The position numbers and the translations under genes were made by a program. Below the pieces are notes generated by a model. It saw only the letters and a list, made by a program, of their open reading frames with translations. It searched no databases and was not told the DNA's origin. This document shows positions 38,201 to 50,028 of a stretch of DNA of 64,000 nt, piece by piece (position 1 is the first letter of the stretch; the number at the start of each line of letters is the position of its first letter). Source of the DNA: Trichostrongylus colubriformis (taxonomy: Eukaryota > Nematoda > Chromadorea > Rhabditida > Trichostrongylidae); contig OZ022256.1 in NCBI GenBank assembly GCA_963978905.1, forward strand, positions 4,385,501-4,449,500, given 5' to 3'.

Positions 38201-40745
38201 AGCTCGTGGCGGCCACGTTGTTTGTGGTAGAGTTGTCAAACCTAGTTGCTATTATTCAGTGTATCTTCACGAATCACCATGCACCAATTCAGCCTCGAGC
38301 AACGTGTGCAAGCCATTAAAAGTTATTACAAAAGTCATTCATCGGTTCGAGCAACGTTCCACGCGCTCCGCCAGTTCCTATACAGATCCATGATAACGAA
38401 ATTTTTCTATTATAGCATGAAATCGACAATATGGATGTCGAGGATATGTGGTTTCAGTAGGACGACGCTACGAGCCACACAGCGCGCGCCGCAATGGATC
38501 TTCTGCTTTGGAGGAAAGGTTATCTCGCGCGGAGGAACATCAATTGGCCACCGAGATCGTGCGATCTAACCCCACTAGACTATTTCTTGTGGGTTTTTCT
38601 TAAATCGCAGGTCTACGCAAACCAACCACAAAACACTGATGACCTCAAAGTCAACATACGCCACGCCATCGATGACATACAGTCCGATTTGTGCGCCAGA
38701 GTCATTGAAAATTGGACTTTTCGTATGCGCGCCACCAAGCGAAGCCTAGGTGGCCATTTGAACGATGTTAGGGTTCCTCTCGACTAAGGCTTAGGTCAAA
38801 ATCCTAGGCAAAGTAATGCTCTACGCGAAGTGCAGTGGAGTTTCCCCAGCAGGTGTGTACCCTTATGTCACGATTCCGCACCACGACGAACGGCGTGGGA
38901 TGTCGTGTGTGCGAGCTATGCGCCGCACACAGTTTCAGAGCGATTACACGGTAGTGCTAGGGGCGCCATGCACTGCTGACCTGGAATCTCTTTAGGACTC
39001 AATAACGGTGCGCCTTCAATTCGTCCGCACTCTTCGCTTGCAATGCATCGCAATGCGAAATCCTGATATAAGGGTACCCGCACTTCCTCTCCAATTACCA
39101 CTGAGTTGGGCAATAAGCTCGTGCAGTTTTTAATTCCCGGTGTTTCACAGCACTATCCTCAACTTCGACGAAGTCTTTCTCCATACATAAGTCGTTTTGT
39201 CGCAGGGATGCTTTGTTACGGATATAACGTTCAGTCATTAGCGGGACTCGAAACGGTATCCATTCCTTTTTGGCACCGTAAAAACCCACTATGTCTACAA
39301 CCGAGACCGCATTTCAATTGAAGATATTAAAAGTCTGCGCCTGGTAGCGCGAGCGCTTTCATCTTCACGGTTCGTTGCCAATATCGGCAAACTGTCGCCG
39401 CCAAACCTTGCGATTCTGCGACTTCGCTCTTCTGCGATTTTGCGGTGCCGCGAAATAGCGGCACTGCAAAAACACAGGTTCGGCATATCGCGTGCGAAAG
39501 CGCGACGCCGCAAAATCGCAGTCTGACGACGGACAAGCAGGAAGCTTTAACAAGTGCATGTCTACGATATTATCTTGATCACCGTAAATGAGTGGATCAA
39601 GCACGCTACATAGGAAGGATGTATAACTACGAGATCGATTTCGATAGCCAACTATTTTGTCCATAACTTAACGGAATCGTTCACGGAAACATAAGTTATT
39701 CTGTTACCTACGTATTCATGCTCTATTAGCTTACTAAGAGTAGCATGCATATTTTACGCGCATACACAAGAATCCACTCGGGAAAGAGCTCCTCAAAGCG
39801 ACGGACGGCGGTGTGAGGCGTGCGAGTGGGTTTGGACGCTCGAGAGCTGAAGACCGAAGAGGCGACTTTCATGGTCAGGGACGCAGGGTGAGGAGCAACT
39901 CAACATTAGACGAGAAAAATTGAATTGCGCTTTGGCCGTTGACGGCTGTTTAAATGTTGTGGCTCGACTTTATAAGAGTTGCTCATCTTCCGATTTCGAT
40001 TTCTGCTTCGGAATCAAGAAAATTTCTCGGTTTTTCCATGTTTCTGTTCAAGTACTGTATCTAGTAGCGTAATTTTGATAGGAATGAAAAACATGGAAGT
40101 TCTGTAAACGTTCCCTTTACCAGCATTGTTACAAGACCCACAAAAGTGCTGCTGAAATCTCAGAAGAAAGTAATCATCTTGGTCTCAATAACCTCCAAAA
40201 TCTTCCGTGATCCGATCATCAACTGTGACTATTGAAATTTTCTGGTTCATTTTATTATATTATTACAATATTTATTACTATTCAGTTGTAGTCGTTCTGA
40301 ACATTGAACTAACACCTCTCCTCAAGCCGGGGAGAATGACTATTCTGAATTGAAGGTCTTTTTCATGAACCGGGGATACAAGCATTTTAGAGAGGTGGCT
40401 ATTAGCCTTGCTCACTCACCAGAAGTCATATCTAAACTTTACTTAAGGCCGCGGTCATACTTTGCGTAAGTGCATTAGTTGACGCCGGTACCGGCGTCAA
40501 CTCACGCAAGTGTCTGCGTGAGTTGACGCCGGTACCGGCGTCAACTAATGCACTTACGCAAAGTATGACCGCGGCCTAAGATAGTGTAACCACCTTACCA
40601 CGAAAAACGTTCCTGACACGGTTAGGTAGACACCTTGCACATAGTTCACAGTGCCTCGACTTTCCCATTCGGATAACGAGCGACTACTGCAGTTATAATC
40701 AGATTGATTAATTATCCATGGAATATTGAAATGGAATACAGTCAT
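29226..40745 (-). CDS. srt-D: complete Srt-family serpentine chemoreceptor
   Basis: Intact eight-exon gene of 325 codons plus stop. Exons are 40745-40599, 37973-37833, 37246-37186, 36622-36524, 36108-35972, 34707-34561, 29564-29435 and 29341-29226. Exons 1-7 have the same lengths and phases as srt-B (147, 141, 61, 99, 137, 147, 130); exon 8 is two codons longer (116). Family blocks: [104 protein letters not shown]. All splice sites are GT/AG and no stop interrupts. It is a predicted sensory 7TM receptor. Intron 6 (5 kb) holds a CR1-type LINE, and introns 1-3 hold other insertions. A GATAAA lies about 55 nt after the stop as a possible poly(A) signal. Confidence 0.9.
30060..33640 (+). mobile_element. 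CR1-type LINE, degenerate, in srt-D intron 6
   Basis: Antisense to srt-D. The leader domain reads VLDVLDVECRPTEVFC and VEVVLPSKSHW (about 30310-30423). The endonuclease begins ITETWPTENIRYSE (about 30740). Reverse transcriptase pieces are MEKIILHRSL, AEQLGFPPGGST, IYIDFAKAF (31850), MYDWASFWNIPSNVSKCEV and INDLGILFDNN. Frames shift repeatedly. The 3' end is GCGGCGCACCTCCGCCTGC followed by a TAAATAAA tail (33609-33640). Copy B lacks it: there the same intron holds a satellite and other repeats. Confidence 0.75.
33641..34560. other. srt-D intron 6, duplicated non-coding sequence
   Basis: Aligns with 52612-52800 plus 54255-55249 of copy B. The gap in that alignment marks the Penelope-type insertion and a Mutator-like MITE present only in copy B. 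The short frames here are not supported as genes. Confidence 0.5.
34708..35971. other. srt-D intron 5, non-coding
   Basis: Contains a segment (about 35400-35660) also found 5' of srt-E at 59310-59570, so it is a dispersed repeat rather than part of the tandem copy. No gene was seen. Confidence 0.4.
36701..37064. mobile_element. MITE with ~140-bp inverted ends, copy A only
   Basis: 364 bp. Starts TAGGTCTTTAGGCAATTGC and ends with the inverse of TAGGTCCTCGGATAACTG. The arms stay paired through GCACGGTGCACCCTCACGGT and its inverse. The srt-E intron 3 has no counterpart. In srt-D intron 3. Confidence 0.7.
37553..37592. repeat. Perfect 16-bp hairpin in a copy-A-specific insertion
   Basis: GCGATGCGATCACGAC (37553-37568) and its exact inverse (37577-37592) flank an 8-base loop. 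Copy B (about 57060) lacks this block. In srt-D intron 2. Confidence 0.6.
38279..38787 (+). pseudogene. Internally deleted Tc1/mariner-superfamily transposase
   Basis: The N-terminal helix-turn-helix piece HQFSLEQRVQAIKSYYKSH joins, after a large internal gap, to the catalytic part MDVEDMWFQ-stop-DDATSHTAR and WPPRSCDLTPLDYFLW, ending with a stop at 38787. Two in-frame stops and a frameshift make it dead. Terminal repeats were not found. In srt-D intron 1. Confidence 0.65.
38852..39084. mobile_element. MITE, GGTGTGTACCCTTATG-ended subfamily
   Basis: Starts GGTGTGTACCCTTATGTC and ends TATAAGGGTACCCGC. The interior has CACCACGACGAACGGCGTG. Relatives lie at about 44410-44645, 57887 onward and 58207-58462. 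Confidence 0.55.
39243..39311 (-). repeat. tRNA-like SINE head
   Basis: Minus strand begins GCGGTCTCGG and ends in a TTTCGAGTCCCGC box. The sister copy is at 58696-58760, where the A-box-like TAGTATAGTGG and B-box GGTTCGAGTCC are better preserved. Confidence 0.4.
40447..40576. mobile_element. Perfectly palindromic PIF/Harbinger-like MITE, copy A only
   Basis: Two exact 62-bp inverted arms around a 6-base centre. Ends are GGCCGCGGTCATACTTTGCG, with TAA on both flanks. Copy B (about 59786) has the empty site TTTACTCAGGACAG. It lies 23 bp downstream of srt-D exon 1, at the 5' end of intron 1. Confidence 0.9.
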
Positions 40746-40832
40746 AATGATCCTTACAAATACGTGAGAGTTTCGTGCCAATTCTTGCAGCAGCAAAGTC
40801 AGCCTCTGTAAATGTGGGCAGATGAATCCTAC

Positions 40833-41168
40833 GGGTGTGTACCGTTACGTCTAAAAATCGCGCGGCCGCCCGCAGCGATTGCGGGTCGCTACATCGCGTG
40901 CGGTTGCGTACACGCCCTTAAGATTTACGTTCGAAGTGATTATCTCCCAGTTAGGATAAGAAACAGATAAATAAACTACAAATAGTACCCAAAAACGTTC
41001 ATAGCAATCATAAAAGATAAAAACTGAGAAGCAGCTATTTTTCGAAGGTACCCTGTGGTATGAGAGATGGCATTTTAAGTGGAACTGCGCACCAACTGCG
41101 ACAAGCCGTACTGATGGCGCCGCGAGCGCAACGCCGCTACGCGATTTTAGACGTAACGGTACACACCC
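40833..41168. mobile_element. Mutator-like MITE
   Basis: 336 bp, ends GGGTGTGTACCGTTACGT and the inverse of the same sequence. A 9-bp duplication (GAATCCTAC on the left, GGATCCTAC on the right) flanks it, offset by one base. The same insertion is present in copy B at 60043-60277, so it predates the duplication. It lies upstream of the srt-D start codon. Confidence 0.7.
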
Positions 41169-41395
41169 AGGATCCTACACGAAGATACACGCCTCGTAAT
41201 AGTAAGCAATGAAATGCAAAATGCTAATGGCGATATGAGATAGAAGTTGTATGAATGAGGGTGAACACCCTAGAAACCTTATTTTCTGACGTATTGAGAC
41301 CTCGCTAGACACGCCCACACAACCAAAGGTCAGCCTTATCCGCCATCTCCGCTACACCCGGTTTTTCAGATTATACTGACTTTCATTAAAATAAA

Positions 41396-41717
41396 TAAAA
41401 AAAAAACCCGTGAACAGAAAGACGTATAGACAGACAAGCAAACAGACGGCAGATAGATAGGGAGACGGAAATAGAGACAGGCAGACAACAGACAGACAAA
41501 CAGACAGAAAAAGAGACGGACAAGCAAGCAGGAAAGCAAACAGGCAAACGAACAAAGAGGCAGGTAGATGGGCAGACAGACGGATGTAGAGAGAGGCTGA
41601 CAGACAGACAGACGGACCGATAGACACACAGACAGACAGACAGGTAAATAGTGAGACAGACAGACAGACAGACAGACAGACAGCCAAACAGATAGACAGA
41701 CAGACAGGCAGACAGTT

Positions 41718-41758
<41 letters not shown>

Positions 41759-41780
41759 CACACACACACACACACACACA
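41396..41780. repeat. GACA-rich microsatellite
   Basis: Imperfect (GACA)n with a terminal CA run, about 650 bp upstream of the srt-D start codon. The Cys/Leu-rich open frames across it are translation artefacts. Confidence 0.85.
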
Positions 41781-42199
41781 GACAGATAGTCAGGTGGGTG
41801 AGACTTTGCGGAGTGGGAGTGGCGTCACTTTCGACTGCTTGATCGTAAGACTCCTTGTAATAGATATAATTTCATGACAACGTGTGTAACAAATTGTTGT
41901 GAGGTGTTCAGCGAAATGAAATCAGTGATGTTAAAGCTAATACACTAACTAGTTTACCTGTTGCCGCAGTCAGCAGTGCCGAATTCCTTACCACCAATGT
42001 AATGGAAGGAAAAAAAACCAAAAGGTTCAAATATTTTAAGTATGAAACAGAGTAGAGAAGAACGAAAGATAAAGGATGAAATATCAAGTTTGAGTCGTCG
42101 CTTTTTGGGATACGCACCATTCTGAAATTTAGCATAGAATCACAGTGGCAGTTGAATGCGATTCACCTGTACTCCTTATTAACGGGGCCCCTCAGAGTT

Positions 42200-43857
42200 A
42201 CCTGGGGATTGAAAACTATAAAATGCACCATGAAACTGGTGATATACTGTACAGGTTATTCGAACCCGCTCGAATCTGTTTTAGAGAAAAGCTTCCCGCG
42301 ATTCAATCACGAACTGGCAGGAATCCCCTGATGTCATTGGGGCACATTTCGAATAATTCAGCAGCAATAGTTCCGTGACACGATAACTTTCATGTCACAA
42401 GAAAGTTTTTACTTATCAATCCAATGCAGTGCCCCATCCCGGTTGAGAGGTCCTAAATATAACATTAGTTTCCCCGAGCAGGTACGGTATTCGAGTTGAA
42501 TGTTGATTCATATATTATTATTAGGTAACCACTGTCATTGCTCCGAACTACATATGTGGATATAGCAGGTAATTTCTGTCGATTTTCCGATTGAATTCAT
42601 TTGCCAGACAGTTGGTCGAACGAATAGTCAGCAGTCAGATAGACAGATAGGCAGACGGACTACTTGCTGAAAGACAGGCAGGCAGACAGACAGGCAGATA
42701 GTCGGTCAGCTAACCTAATAGACACACAGATAACCAAGCAAGGACAAGCAGACAACCGAAGAGGCAGGCGGACATACAGATCAACGGGCGGACAGAAAGA
42801 CTAAGCGTCCCACGTACGGTAGGAATCGGCAAATAAGATTCAAATAGTCAACTGTAAAATGAAAGATTCATGAACAATAAACGCTCTTCGAAGATAGTGA
42901 GAGATTAGCCATTTATCAACTTGTTGTGAATCACACAGTTATGTTATTATGGTAATTTAGATTGCCGTTTTCTGCAGCTATTGGCAGCAATTCTCTGAAA
43001 ATCACAAATATTTCCACATGTTACCGAAGAAACATAAGATTTGTCGTGGGTTGTAAATGGGTAATTTTCACTATATTCAGGCCCTATTTTATGTGAAAAT
43101 ACATGTGCTAATCATAAGGAATTGAGTCATAGCTGCGAATACGGTATTTCTTTACTTATGCTCAAATTTAATTCGGTCTGGTAGGATACTGTATTCTGGG
43201 TGGTTAGGTAGATAAAAAATCAAGTATCTTCATGGTCTGTAACGGATAATATGTAAAGAAAGTTGGTGTAGACTATTATATCTAATCAAGTAAACTAAAA
43301 ATTGCAGGAGTACGTTGAAAATTCTTTTTAGTCGAATTTTTGTTTGTTTTTTGTTCAGCGGAACACTGTAGTGGATATAATTCCTAACTAATGTAGAACC
43401 ACGTACTATTGCTGAAGACGGTTTCCCTCTCATTTTTGAAGGATAAGAAGTAATGATAGGCACGAGTTTGCTGACAGAGGACATCCCGAACTTATTCCCT
43501 TCTCTAATCCCATCGCTGTTGGAAGCCTGTCCACTCCAACTAATCACTGTTGAAACGAGCACCCAGAGGTACCACGAAAGTGACGTTCTATCACTCAATA
43601 TGGGGCAAGACTTGCTCACTAACTGACGCTTTAGTTTATAGACAACCAGAAAGGCAGGGCTGCAGTCGCTGATGCTATCAAACGATAAGTTTGATCAGTA
43701 GAGTAGTTTTCACAGATATGGTACCCACACACATATGCTGTCAATTAAATTGAATTCCCAGCCTTGTTTCTGGTATCCTTGCACAAAATACGACTTCAAT
43801 ATGTATCCATCACACATTATCTCCGATTTGCGACCTGTATATTCACTGTGATAACTA
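42200..43857. other. Inter-duplicon spacer, nothing recognised
   Basis: AT-rich. It includes a short second GACA-like patch (42600-42800). The 129-codon minus frame at 43230-43619 has no known domain. Confidence 0.35.
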
Positions 43858-44129
43858 TTAGGTTGGTACATAATTTCTGTCACACAATGAGGAAAAATTT
43901 CAAATTCATTTTTCTTTATTTGTGTCTAACTTCAGTCAACAAAATATGCACCATTATAATCAACAGTATATTGCCAGCGAGTAGGGAGATAATAGATGCC
44001 TTACTTGTAGAAGTCTGGGGATTTCTGGTCGCTTTATATACCCCCCACTACCAAACATTCCAGAAGCTTCCACGGTTTTCCCCAAAAAAAAAAAATAAAA
44101 AGTGTGACAGAAAGTGTGTTCCAACCTAA
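43858..44129. mobile_element. Mariner-type MITE
   Basis: 272 bp, ends TTAGGTTGGTACATAATTTC and the inverse of TTAGGTTGGAACACACTTTC, with TA on both flanks. These ends resemble irritans-subfamily mariners. The 121-codon frame spanning it is not a gene. Confidence 0.75.
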
Positions 44130-44407
44130 TATTTGCTCCCACCCAGTCCTCTGATACGGTGAAAGACCTGTAAGGCAAGGGGCATAGGTCCTATGGTCTT
44201 CCAAGCCCTAGACCTATACTTCTTGCCTTAAAGGATGGAATACCTGAAAAATTCTCTGAATCCATCGAAACTGGAAAGGATCTCGCACTGTCGTTAACTA
44301 TGACCTGGATGACAAGCCACAAAACCTCCGCCCTTCCGAATGTTTTCGAATGTCAAAATGTGATTTTGAAAATAAAGTTCCAAATATTTTTGATGCACTT
44401 AAGATCG

Positions 44408-44645
44408 AGACCCTTACATCAGGATGCCGCACGACGACGAGGGGCGTGCGACACAGTGTGTGCGAGCTATGTGCGTCGCGGTAGTTTGGTCTCAGAACGA
44501 TTACAACGTAATGCTGGGGGTGCGGTACGCAGTTGACTTCCAATCGCTTCGGGACCCAACAGCATGGCGCCTTTAGCTCGTCCGCATTGCTTCGTTTGCG
44601 ACATGCCGCAGTGCGGCTTCCTTACGTAAGGGTACAAACCCGGTA
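44408..44645. mobile_element. MITE related to the 38852 copy
   Basis: Left GAGACCCTTACATCAGG and right ACGTAAGGGTACAAACC are inverted. The interior carries the GACGACGAGGGGCGTGCG block of that family. Confidence 0.45.
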
Positions 44646-44999
44646 AGGTTGACCCTAAACGTCCCCGTCTTGTCAAAGCAGTCTTTCCGTCTCACTCTCA
44701 CTGGCAAATGACCCTTGCGAATGCTCGACTGTTTCGGGACTCAGGCTTCCTTCAGGTTTTCTTTCGTAAAAGTATGACTCTTTGGGAAAGGCAGTGCGAC
44801 TTCGAGCTCAGCAATTGGCGCAAGATAGAAACCAAGATAGTGGCAGCAAAGAAGGGGTGGTTTATAGGGGTCATCTGACACATATTTCCACATTACCAAA
44901 TAGACCTTTGAGAAACTTTTAAGCGTGCACGGTTCTCTTACATTACGTTGCTGTCTAATAAATGCTCGCAGCTTAGTCAACAAAATTGCACATCTTCAT

Positions 45000-45530
45000 T
45001 GTCTCATTTCTAATTTTAGACCCGATATTTTGTTGACCACAGAAACTTGGCTAAAAGTGAAATGCGTGATCTGAGATTGTTGGTAAACTTCCCTATCTTC
45101 CTCTTCGATCTGATCGGAATAGGGGTAAGGGTGCAGGCGTCTGCGGTCTAATCAAAAGTAATCTTCATTTACAACTTGTCTCGCATATCTTCTCTTCAAA
45201 ATTATCTTCAAAATTTCTTCTCTTCTAGTTCCGCTCACATCCGCCTCATTTTGGGATATCGTCCATTTAATTCAACTATAACTGGAAAGGGGCTCTTCTG
45301 ATGCTCTTCGCGATCGCAGTTATGCTCGTAACAGTACAGTTCTCCTTGGTGACTTCAATCTACCAGTCGAGTGGAACTCGGGGTCTTCAGTTAATTCTAA
45401 GGCTGTTAACGAAGATAAGTTGGTCAATGTTGTTTACATTGACCTCTCAGAAGCCTCCTATAAGGTGTGCCATCACAAATTGCTAATGAAAACTCAGAAC
45501 CTATGTTTTGAACTACATACGGTTCAGTAA
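45000..45530 (+). pseudogene. CR1-type LINE fragment, internally deleted
   Basis: The endonuclease pieces RPDILLTTETWLK (about 45019) and LGDFNLPVEWNSG (about 45345) run almost directly into the reverse transcriptase box VVYIDLSEASYKVCHHKLL (about 45428). Several hundred residues are missing between them. Confidence 0.6.
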
Positions 45531-47209
45531 GGTCTGGTGGTTCCCTGAGAGCGGACGCTCAGCAACATCAATAGAACTATTTATTTCTACTAATACAATA
45601 ACACGACTAACATGATAACAACCCCGTACAACTGGAAAGAGGAATTTATCTACTTGGAAGGAGTACGTGAGATGCTCGAGAGGGATGGAAGTGTTTGGAT
45701 TGGGTGACAGGTTTATTGCATGCCCCGTGATTTATTGCATGTCGGTATTGTGTGGGATCTTCGTGGCGGCTCCTTTGGGAGCTTGTCTTCATTCATTTTA
45801 TCTAATTTATTGAGCCTCAAGATTAGTGCCGTGCTTGTGGACGGCTGACTCAAAATGCTTATCGGAGAGCTGGAGGAGCGCCGGTGGAGAATTGGATGCG
45901 ACCGACCCCAAGCTCACCGCAAAGCGGCAATTATACCCAGTAGGACGGTATTTATACCGAATCTAATGGACGTACAGGCCCCTCCTTATTACTGTGCAAC
46001 GGGTAGCCGCTGATGACTCGTTGGGCGTCTCGCGCTGCAAAGGACTGCCGTCGCCAAACCAACATAAGGGAGACTTCCTAGAAATCATGACGAGGAGTCA
46101 TGACGATCCGCACGCCGAAGAAAAAATACAAATTGAATGCCGAGCCGTTGAATTTGATGATAATTATTTTTAGTTTATTTGCTCTTGTAGATGTCGGGTG
46201 AAAGGGTATCCTACCCGTAAGTGATCACAAAAGAATGGTAACACGTGCGAATAACGCACAATTATGGATGAGTCATACAAATGCACTTCGATCTCAAAGT
46301 CATAAGGGATGCTTATAATACCCTAAGAAATATCACCAAGAGGAATAGTTCAGTCGATTCCTGGTTGTTGACGGAGTTGTTGTCGATGAGGCGTTGGTGG
46401 GTGCCGTCATCGTCCAATAGTGTGCATGTAGTCATCGTCTACTAATGTTCGTGTACGCATGTATATGCGAAGAGGCGTAAGGATAAGCGTAGTAGACCGA
46501 AGACGGTGGAGATGATGCGTTTTATGGAAGAGAAAAGAATGAAGACTGCTGGAAGTGGTGGAAGCTAGTAGATGATCTTGAAGATGTTAGAGTCTCTTCA
46601 TGCTTGTGTTTTTGTTCTTGTTGGAGACCAGAGTAGTTTATGGGTGAACATTGTGCGGTGGTAAAAAATAATAGTATGGCTAGTGAGTAGATGAAGAATT
46701 ATTTGCGTATGTGAAAGAAGTGACTTATGTGTGGAAGGACAAAGTCGAATTCAGTCGTTGAGGATTGTGCTGTGTTATGTTCCAAACTCGCACGTAGTTC
46801 CATAAGGTCGCAGTCTATTTATATGGTTCAGAGTTCCTTGTGGTTGGAATGCTGTAGAGTAAGCTCTGCATTGCGCTTTGCGAAGTTCTCTAATGAGTGC
46901 TCTATTAAAAAAGGGCCAAATGTAATTATAGTCTTTGAGCAAGGCAGTACGAATTATTGTGGTCCACATGTTACTTGAGCTGCGGCTTCAAATTACTCCT
47001 TTTGCGAGACATTGGGGATATGGTCCCTTTTACACAATTATAGCATCCTAATAGTTGTTGTGGGAGTATGTGGCACTGAAAATCTTGAATCTCTTGTATG
47101 ATTTTGCGCGTGCCTGGTTGTATGTTATCACAAGTACCACTGATGTAGAGCGTGCCCGAAAGAGCATTAGAGAGCTATGTAATTTTCGAAATATTGTTGT
47201 GAGTGCAGT
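45531..47209. other. Spacer left of copy B, nothing recognised
   Basis: It has a GC-richer patch (45780-46100) and GT-rich sequence (46340-46980). Opposed frames around 46727-46978 have no domain. Confidence 0.35.
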
Positions 47210-48225
47210 GACAAAGCACAACGTAAAGTGCAGGGCATGAGTCCATATTCGAGTTTGAGCCGCGGAGTGTTGCTTTTCACCACGAAACATTATGTGTACG
47301 AGTCATGCGATACCAATCTTTTTGTGGTGCATCCAGAATAGGTAAACTGCGAGACTAATGATGCGTCAAGTGCATTATCGGGAAGTGGTGCGTCGAGTGA
47401 TACTCCATGCAGGACCAGAAAGGAATCGAGAGCACTCTGAGGATAGATACATATGTGAATACGTGCTTCACTGCGTACCTGTCTTGTCGAAACACTACTA
47501 CTCAACGCCCGGTGCTGGTTCCTAACACTGGAGGCCAGCTTGCATTCTACAGGCATTTCAAGATTTTAGGAGCGAAGTTTTTCGAAATGATGTGGAAATA
47601 AGAATGGAGAATATCGAGTATCAATAATGCACGGCATTACTTGTGGTAGGTGCTTGCTGTGATCTCGTGCTTTTCGAAAATTATTGTTCAAAATTCTCAC
47701 GTCTTTGAATTGCATTATTACTTTATTTATGTGTGCGGTGATGCGCCATCATGAAACATAAAGCTATGGGTCGGACTGAAGCAGGCAAAAGATTGAACAA
47801 AAAACAATACTAACCTACTGAACAAGAAGCATTTCTAATCCTAGAAAACTGAATCTCTAGAACCGTAACTACTATAAAGACTATAAATGGATAATTGTCA
47901 TAAAAATGAATCTAAGATTCGAAAGTTATCGCACTATTAAAGTCGGGTATTCGAAGGAGCAGCATTTCTTGAGCAGAATGATAGACGTAGAATGTTCCCA
48001 ATTACGGGATCAGATCCAGCTACATGCGTCGCTCTAGCCCCTACGCTTCACCTCACATGCCGTGCAGCTGTCACAAATCGTGACGTACACATTTCCAATA
48101 ATGGACGCGCACGAGTAGAAACATAGCAGCAATAATGATATTTCTTGACAACTTTTTATTAACATTGCCTCGCCAAAGCCATCGAAGCCTTCATCGCACT
48201 CTTCAACCATTCACATATGAAAATG

Positions 48226-49997
48226 TTACGCATGGAAGTGAGTAACAGACATTGTATGGTCTTGTTTTCTTTTGCGGAACATCTCCAGTACTTCACCTCG
48301 TATCCGTCGGTTTAGGCAAATGTACACAATGCCATGAAGCCCTGAAGATAAGCAAGTGGTAGGGAAGAAACCGAAATTCATATTTATAATTTGCAGATTG
48401 CAATCCGGGTTCTTAAGAACTCTGTAACGGGCTAAACTTATTATTTACTATATTTACCATGACTTGTCTGCCAGATAATATGCGATGCTACCGCAATTAT
48501 AAGGGGCACTGAGAAGAAATACATCCATGAATACAAAACAGCAGTCATTGCAGTGAGTGCGCAAATCAAGAAAGCTTGGCTGAACAGCTAAAATTGCGCA
48601 ATTTTTATATTTTTAAAAGTTCATTTGTAGTAGAGTATGTAAATTAAGATAACGAAGTATCGATCACGATTGAAATGATTCACCTTGTGTGTAACGCGAA
48701 TGGCTATCAGTGGCAAAGATGGCTAAAACCTTTCACACGTGAGTACTGTTGCGCACGCGGGGAGCGCTCCGAGGGAGCCGTTGTCTGGGTTCCTCGACGC
48801 CTAGGGGTTGTGCCGTTCCATCGAACTTTATGATCATGCAGCGATCTAGCGGGAAATGTGCGGCTGGCAACGGCTGCCATCACGGCCCTGAGCATTTTCA
48901 AAATCTGGCCACGGCTCCCACAGGGCTCTGGCCCTAAGAACTATCGACGCAGATTATTGCAGTAATTGAGCTGTTTGGGACGAAAACAAATCACAGCAGC
49001 CGTAGGAGTGACCTTCAAAAGGAGATATGACGTGAGTCTCTGACTTTATGCTTTGTTGCTTGTACTCACTTAGTTCATTTATTTCATTTATGAACACTTA
49101 TTTTACCAGTTATCACTCCCCTGGTGCTTACGGTGCAAACATTTGATATATGTCAGTTTCAGTTGCTCGCTCTATGGTTCTCAATATGCATCATGCGGTT
49201 ATTGAGATCGAAGTTGTCGGGTAAAGCTTGTTTCGAGTCAAGTACATATGTTTCTGAAGGTGGTGGGTGCAATGACAACCCGGAACTCTCCATTCACATG
49301 GTCCATGGATCAAACAACAAATTTGAAGAGCACTGCCTCAACCAAGCAGTCCCTCAGATAGAGTACACCGGGAGTCGAAGATTCTCGACACTAGGGACGT
49401 ATTTGACTGGTCAGGAGAGGTTGGGGGGAGTATTTGTAGAGATCAGCGATAATTCCTAGGATCTAAGCCTTCGATAGGCAATTGAAAGGTGAAGAGTGTT
49501 TTACAGCGAGCCCGTGTGAGGAAATATGAAATGGATTTTTTTTTGCTTCAGGTAAGAATACACAGTAATAAAGCACTCTGCAACCATACTATCCGGCAAC
49601 AATTGATGATATAAACGAGGTCAAGAAAGAGGGTCATAGGGTCTCCTTACAGAGGGGGTCGTACTGGAGCGGCTATTTTCCTCTACACCTGAGAGTGCCC
49701 TGCCCTCAGTACTGGGGTCTGTACTGGTACCAGACTAGCTGAGAAGACGGAAACTAACTGACTTGTGCCGCCCAAGGCATTCGGTGGAACCAGATTAAAA
49801 TGATCAACGATTCTGTTAGCAGAATGCGTGGTTTATCCTGAGAAGTAATTGTTCTCTGCCAAATGCCTTTCACGTTTCACAAGCGCTAATGCTCCACTGA
49901 AGCTCCGTCGCTCCTTTTAACAGTCTTATTAATAAAGCTCCTTGGGATGTGCCACAAAGTCAGGCGTGACGTCCTACTATATATAATTCGCTTAGTA

Positions 49998-50028
<31 letters not shown>

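Larger units (their letters stand above)
27480..42200 (+). repeat. Segmental duplication copy A (contains srt-D)
   Basis: Co-linear with 47210-62890 in the same orientation. Matching landmarks are the CCATATTCGAGTTTG block (27502/47243), the gene 3' ends (29226/48226), the first exons (40745/59954), the GACA microsatellites and the TTTTTGGGA block (42108/62803). Copy-specific insertions account for most of the length difference. Confidence 0.85.

Noticed and set aside
41352..41779. Two overlapping minus frames of about 140 codons rich in Cys, Leu and Ser
   Set aside because: GACA microsatellite artefact, equivalent to the one in copy B.
41396..42800. CRISPR-like repetitive arrays
   Set aside because: Simple tetranucleotide repeats without spacers, and the genome is eukaryotic.
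43230..43619. 129-codon minus frame
   Set aside because: Starts and ends in featureless AT-rich spacer with no domain and no counterpart elsewhere in the window.
43764..44129. 121-codon plus-strand frame
   Set aside because: Spans a mariner-type MITE end to end; open only by chance.
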